From the NCBI GenBank assembly GCA_022709995.1, contig JAKLHU010000055.1, positions 1 to 9,032 of the forward strand: a stretch of 9,032 bases of DNA. The letters run 5' to 3'. The translations under genes were made by a program, and so were the position numbers. Positions 5,407 through 9,032 of this stretch are shown piece after piece. The stretch is from Verrucomicrobiota bacterium (GTDB lineage Bacteria; Verrucomicrobiota; Lentisphaeria; Oligosphaerales; Oligosphaeraceae). The notes beneath the pieces were generated by a model. It was given only the letters and a program-made list of their open reading frames with translations, did not search any database and was not told the DNA's origin. Positions within the stretch are counted from its first letter, which is position 1. Every line of letters starts with the position of its first letter.

Positions 5407-7023
5407 ATGATGCTCAAGAGACTGCTCATCGCCATCCTGCCCCTAGCCGCCATCATCGCGGTCCCCCTGGTGCTGCAAAAACCAGCCGAGCAAATCGACC
5501 TGGCCGCCGACCAGCTGGTCATCGTCTCGCCCCACAACGAGGCCATCCGCTTTGAATTCGAACAATCCTTCCGGGACTACTACCGCGGCCAGACCGGCCG
5601 GGCCGTCTCCATCGACTGGCGAACCATCGGCGGCACCAGCGAAATCGCCCGCTATGTCGCCAGCGCCTTCACCGCCAACTTCCGCAACCTCTGGGTCAAC
5701 GAACTCGGCAACCCCTGGTCCGACGAAGTCGCCGCCGCCTTTCTCGACCGCAAGCTGAAACCCGACCACCCGCTGTTCCCGGCCCGCAAAGCCTTTCTCG
5801 ACTCCAACCTCGGCATCGGCATCGACCTGTTCTTCGGCGGCGGCCAATACGACCTCCACAAGCAGGCCGGCATGGGAACACTCGTCCCCTCCGGAGTCAA
5901 GGACCGCCACCCGGAACTGCTTGCCGGCGACCAGCCCGCCCTGGTCCGGGAAATGGGCGGCGAAACCTGGTACGACGAGCACGACCGCTATTATGGCACC
6001 TGCTTCTCATCCTTCGGCATCTGCCAGAACCTGGACCGACTCGCCGAACTCGGCTTCACAATTTCCGGCGACACCCCGCCCCTGACCGCCTGGACCGACC
6101 TCGCCGACCCGCGCCTGCTCGACCATATCGGCGTCGCCGACCCCTCCAAAAGCGGCTCCATCAACAAATGCTTCGAAATGCTCGTCCAAAAGCAGATGCG
6201 CGACACCCTCCAGCAACTCCAGCCCCGTATCGCCGCCGGCACCATGACGGAAGCGCAGGCGCTCGACCAGGGCTGGGAAGACGCCATGACCTTGATCCGG
6301 CAAATTGGCGGCAATGCCCGCTACCTGACCTTCTCAGCCGGGAAAATCCCCATCGACACCGCCGCCGGCCAAATCGCCGCCGGCATGTGCATCGACCTCT
6401 ACGGGCGCTCGCAGGCGGAATGGGAGGAAAAGCACGTCGGCCGCCGGACCATCGTCTTCCACACTCCCACCGCCGCCTCCTCGGTCTCGGCCGACCCCAT
6501 CGGCCTGTTCCGCGGCGCCCCCAACCGCGAACGCGCCCAGATGTTCATCGACTTCGTGCTCAGCCGCCAGGGCCAGAAGCTCTGGAACACCATCCCCGGC
6601 CGACCCGATGGCCCCCGCAAATACGCCTTGCACCGCCTCCCCATCCGCCGCGACCTGTACGGGGCCGACGACCGCCGGGACATGACCGCCCCGGAAGCCG
6701 ACCCGTTCGGGCTCGCGGCCGAATTCACCTACGAGGGCGCCTGGACCGGACCGCTCTTCGACACCCTCCGCACCCTGATCCGGGTCATGGTCATTGACTG
6801 CCAGGATGAACTGCGGGCCGCCTGGAAGGCAATTGTTCGGGCTGGCGGTCCCGAGGCCGCGCCGGCCGCCCATGCCGCTTTCCGAAAACTGCCGTTCGCC
6901 CATCATGAGGCCGGGGCGGTCGCCCAAAAACTCCAGACGCCGGAATCGCAGACCGTCACCGTGCGCGAATGGACCCTCTTTTTCCGTCAACAGTACCGGC
7001 AAGCCGTGGAGCTGGCCCAATGA
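5407..7023 (+). CDS. Extracellular solute-binding protein, iron(III)/polyamine ABC-importer type
   Basis: A 538-residue exported protein. Residues 3-23 form a basic then hydrophobic N-terminus that acts as a signal peptide or membrane anchor; I see no lipobox Cys and no clear cleavage site. The binding domain starts with LVIVSPHNEAIRFEF (about 37-51) and WRTIGGTSEIARYV, characteristic of family 1/6/8-like binding proteins related to FbpA. Later blocks include GVADPSKSGSINKCFEML, TFSAGKIPIDTAAGQIAAGM and DFVLSRQGQKLW, the usual hinge and C-lobe elements. About 120 residues after roughly 418 form an additional C-terminal tail. Ligand cannot be assigned; ferric iron or an organic solute are the family precedents. 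The ATG-ATG at 5407/5410 is chosen over 5326, which lies inside the protease gene. No Shine-Dalgarno is visible. Its stop overlaps the next start by four bases, so translational coupling is likely. Confidence 0.88.
   Translation: MMLKRLLIAILPLAAIIAVPLVLQKPAEQIDLAADQLVIVSPHNEAIRFEFEQSFRDYYRGQTGRAVSIDWRTIGGTSEIARYVASAFTANFRNLWVNELGNPWSDEVAAAFLDRKLKPDHPLFPARKAFLDSNLGIGIDLFFGGGQYDLHKQAGMGTLVPSGVKDRHPELLAGDQPALVREMGGETWYDEHDRYYGTCFSSFGICQNLDRLAELGFTISGDTPPLTAWTDLADPRLLDHIGVADPSKSGSINKCFEMLVQKQMRDTLQQLQPRIAAGTMTEAQALDQGWEDAMTLIRQIGGNARYLTFSAGKIPIDTAAGQIAAGMCIDLYGRSQAEWEEKHVGRRTIVFHTPTAASSVSADPIGLFRGAPNRERAQMFIDFVLSRQGQKLWNTIPGRPDGPRKYALHRLPIRRDLYGADDRRDMTAPEADPFGLAAEFTYEGAWTGPLFDTLRTLIRVMVIDCQDELRAAWKAIVRAGGPEAAPAAHAAFRKLPFAHHEAGAVAQKLQTPESQTVTVREWTLFFRQQYRQAVELAQ
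7008..7011 (+). promoter_or_regulatory. Shine-Dalgarno site of the TrkH-family gene inside the upstream gene
   Basis: GGAG lies eight bases before the ATG at 7020, within the last codons of the binding-protein gene. Together with the ATGA overlap it supports translational coupling and this start rather than the next in-frame ATG at 7101. Confidence 0.6.
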
Positions 7024-9032
7024 CTGCCGCCGCCCCCCCCTCCCCAACTGGCGCCGCCCAGCGGCCGCCGCCCAAATCCTACCAGAACAGCATCCGCGAC
7101 ATGCTGCTGCGGGACTTTCTGCTGCTCTGTCTGGGGACGTGCTTCCATGTCTTCATCCTCTATCCCCTGGCCGCGCAGGAGGACCTGTTCACCCCGGAAG
7201 GACTCATCCCCGTCTCGCCCCGGAATCTGCTCATCGGTTACCTGGTCCTCGTCTTCGCCGGATACGTCCTGCCCTGGATGCGGTTTTTCCGCCTGATCAG
7301 AAAAGAACACCTGTCCCGAGCGGCCGCCGCCAAAACCATGCCTTCCGGCATGCTGATGAGCGGCGCCATCGCCATGATTCCCCTGCCCCTGTACCTGCTC
7401 GTTTTCCCGGTCAATCCCTATGCCAGCATGCTGGGCATCGCCAGCGCCATGCTCCAGGCCCGCCTGCTCATGCTCTCCACCCCGGCCGGCATCAACCGCG
7501 ACACCCTCAAGTTCCGCCGCCTGCGCTCGTTTGACATCACGCGCGAAGGAATGCTCCAGCCGGCCACCCTGCGACAGGCCAGGCTGACCCTCGCCGGCCT
7601 CGGCGTCGTCACCCTCTATCAGGCCGGCGGTCTTCTGCTCACGGATTCCCCCATGACCGTCGCGGCGACCCTCCTGGCAGCGGGAACGCTTCTCGAAAGC
7701 CTGGTGGCGGAAGCCAAAATCCTGCGTCATTTCAAGCTGATCGCCAGCTGGAAGGCGCGCTATCTGCCGCCCGACGACCCCCGGGTCGCCGAAGCCGACC
7801 TCAAGACAATCCGCACAGCCGAATTCTGGCGGCACCTTCCCGGCAGCTTCTGGGCGACGGTCGTGCTCACCGCCGTCGTCCTGGCCGTCATCGCCCTGCC
7901 GGCGGCGCGTCATCTCGGCCTTCTCGCCCTGTTTATCCGGCAAATCGCCGCCACCGTTTTTCTCAGCAAGGGCACCCCCCACCCGCACGGCTTCTGGGAC
8001 CGCCTGATCGAACGGCCCGGCCAGCTTCTGGTCACCAGCTTTCTCGGCCTGATCTTCTGCGGCGGCATCATCCTGGCGCTGCCGGTCTGCAGCGCCAGCG
8101 GCGAGAGCATCGGCATCATCAACGGCATGTTCACCGCCACCAGCGCTGTCTGTGTCACCGGCCTGACCGTCCTCGACACCGCCACCGCCTTCACCACAAC
8201 CGGGCAGGCGGTCATCATGGTCCTCATCCAGCTCGGCGGCCTCGGCATCATGACCATCTCCCTGTTCGTGGTCACCATGCTCAGCCACAAGCTCGGCGTC
8301 CGCGGCGACGCCGCCATGCGCGAAATGACCGGCGAGGAGCGCAACCGGGCCGCGCAAAGGCTGCTCAAAACCATCGTCCTCGGAACCTTCGCCGTCGAAG
8401 CCGCCGGCGCCGCCATCCTCGCCAAAGTCTATTACTTCGACCTCGGCTACCCGGCCGTCGCCAGTCTCGCCCACGCCATCTTCCTCAGCGTGAGCGCCTT
8501 CTGCAACGCCGGCTTCTCCCTGCATTCCGACAACATGATGCTCTTCGTCGGCAATCCCCTCGCGCTGTTCACCGTCTCCGGGCTCATCACCCTCGGCGGC
8601 CTGAGCTTCCTCGTCATCATCGGCGTCATTCACAGACTATCCTCCCGCCGGCGTATTCCCCTTGGCTGCCATGAACGCCTCATCCTCACCATGACGGCCA
8701 TCCTCACGCTGGCCGGCATGGCCCTGTTCCTGCTTTTCGACCGCCATGCCGGCTTCCGGGACCTAGGCGTCGTCGACGCCGTCGGCAATGCCCTGTTCAT
8801 ATCGGTCAGCACCCGCACGGCCGGCTTCAACGCCATCGACATGACCGGCCTGACGACGGCCAGCGTCCTGGTCGCCATCATCTTCATGTTCATCGGCGCC
8901 GCACCGGGCTCCACCGGCGGCGGCGTCAAGGTCACCACGGTCGGCGTCCTCTTCCTGCTGCTGCGTTCCTGGCTGGCCGGCGAACGCGACGTCATCTACG
9001 CCAAACGCCGCATCCCTCCCCAAATCATCATG
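7020..9032 (+). CDS. trkH: TrkH/KtrB-family K+ (cation) transporter subunit with long N-terminal membrane extension (3' end beyond window)
   Basis: 671 codons stay open to the window edge. The four selectivity-filter loops of the superfamily are all present: FTATSAVCVTGL (371-382, Gly381), SAFCNAGFS (around Gly498), STRTAGF (around Gly602) and GAAPGSTGGGVK (626-637). QLGGLGIMTIS after the first loop is also typical. These proteins form the ion-conducting membrane subunit of Trk/Ktr uptake systems and normally need a cytoplasmic TrkA/KtrA ring, which is not in the window. In KtrB the first filter loop comes near residue 60; here it is at 371, so about 310 residues are extra. They hold hydrophobic segments near 32-50, 68-88, 108-128, 190-230 and 275-300. 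Long TrkH proteins are known, for example in Bacteroidota. A Pro/Ala-rich start includes a C8 run (7033-7040). Roughly 80-100 residues should follow. Confidence 0.92.
   Translation, partial: MTAAAPPSPTGAAQRPPPKSYQNSIRDMLLRDFLLLCLGTCFHVFILYPLAAQEDLFTPEGLIPVSPRNLLIGYLVLVFAGYVLPWMRFFRLIRKEHLSRAAAAKTMPSGMLMSGAIAMIPLPLYLLVFPVNPYASMLGIASAMLQARLLMLSTPAGINRDTLKFRRLRSFDITREGMLQPATLRQARLTLAGLGVVTLYQAGGLLLTDSPMTVAATLLAAGTLLESLVAEAKILRHFKLIASWKARYLPPDDPRVAEADLKTIRTAEFWRHLPGSFWATVVLTAVVLAVIALPAARHLGLLALFIRQIAATVFLSKGTPHPHGFWDRLIERPGQLLVTSFLGLIFCGGIILALPVCSASGESIGIINGMFTATSAVCVTGLTVLDTATAFTTTGQAVIMVLIQLGGLGIMTISLFVVTMLSHKLGVRGDAAMREMTGEERNRAAQRLLKTIVLGTFAVEAAGAAILAKVYYFDLGYPAVASLAHAIFLSVSAFCNAGFSLHSDNMMLFVGNPLALFTVSGLITLGGLSFLVIIGVIHRLSSRRRIPLGCHERLILTMTAILTLAGMALFLLFDRHAGFRDLGVVDAVGNALFISVSTRTAGFNAIDMTGLTTASVLVAIIFMFIGAAPGSTGGGVKVTTVGVLFLLLRSWLAGERDVIYAKRRIPPQIIM

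Noticed and set aside
6987..8633. 548-codon open frame on the minus strand, opposite the TrkH-family gene
   Set aside because: Its protein is a low-complexity Gly/Asp/Glu/Gln-rich string produced by reading antisense to GC-rich codons. The plus strand carries all four filter motifs of TrkH/KtrB.
1..9032. Impression of a replication-strand GC skew from C-rich plus-strand genes
   Set aside because: Hand counts disagree: 26 C against 11 G at 5401-5460, 22 against 17 at 3421-3480, but 17 against 21 at 61-120. No consistent skew independent of gene direction is shown.

Overview
The window is a high-GC stretch of a bacterial chromosome with seven recognisable protein genes. Both genes at the ends are cut by the window edge. 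The gene set fits a Gram-negative, glycan-using bacterium: a type IV pilus ATPase, a Gfo/Idh/MocA dehydrogenase, a small alpha/beta-hydrolase esterase, a XylA-like isomerase, a site-2 protease and a large periplasmic binding protein. The styles of the esterase, isomerase and binding protein remind me of the Planctomycetota/Verrucomicrobiota/Lentisphaerota group. That placement is inference from remembered family resemblance and was not tested. I see no RNA genes, insertion sequences, CRISPR arrays or phage genes.

Layout from left to right. Minus strand, 1-675: N-terminal 225 residues of a PilT/PilU-type pilus retraction ATPase. A 282-base divergent gap (676-957) holds a plausible promoter for the next gene. 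Plus strand, 958-2142: Gfo/Idh/MocA-family oxidoreductase. After a 213-base gap with a GC-rich hairpin comes the esterase-like alpha/beta hydrolase, 2356-3297 (+). This gene is convergent with a XylA-like sugar isomerase at 3409-4443 (-), and the gap between them contains a good factor-independent terminator for the isomerase. A 257-base divergent regulatory region (4444-4700) carries a perfect TATAAT box, an exact 8-bp-arm dyad and two GTTCGAA boxes. It separates the isomerase from a plus-strand operon: site-2 protease-like membrane peptidase (4701-5360), iron/polyamine-type extracellular solute-binding protein (5407-7023), and a TrkH/KtrB-family cation channel subunit (7020 to beyond the window end).

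The left half looks like sugar handling: deacetylation of a glycan or glycoside, sugar oxidation and sugar isomerisation. No single pathway can be assigned. The right half is the more unusual part. A solute-binding protein of the kind that normally serves an ABC importer shares a 4-base ATGA overlap with a TrkH/KtrB protein that carries about 310 extra N-terminal residues with several membrane segments. No ABC permease or ATPase lies inside the window. The isomerase has a second oddity: histidine replaces a metal-binding aspartate of classical xylose isomerase while the rest of the active site is kept.
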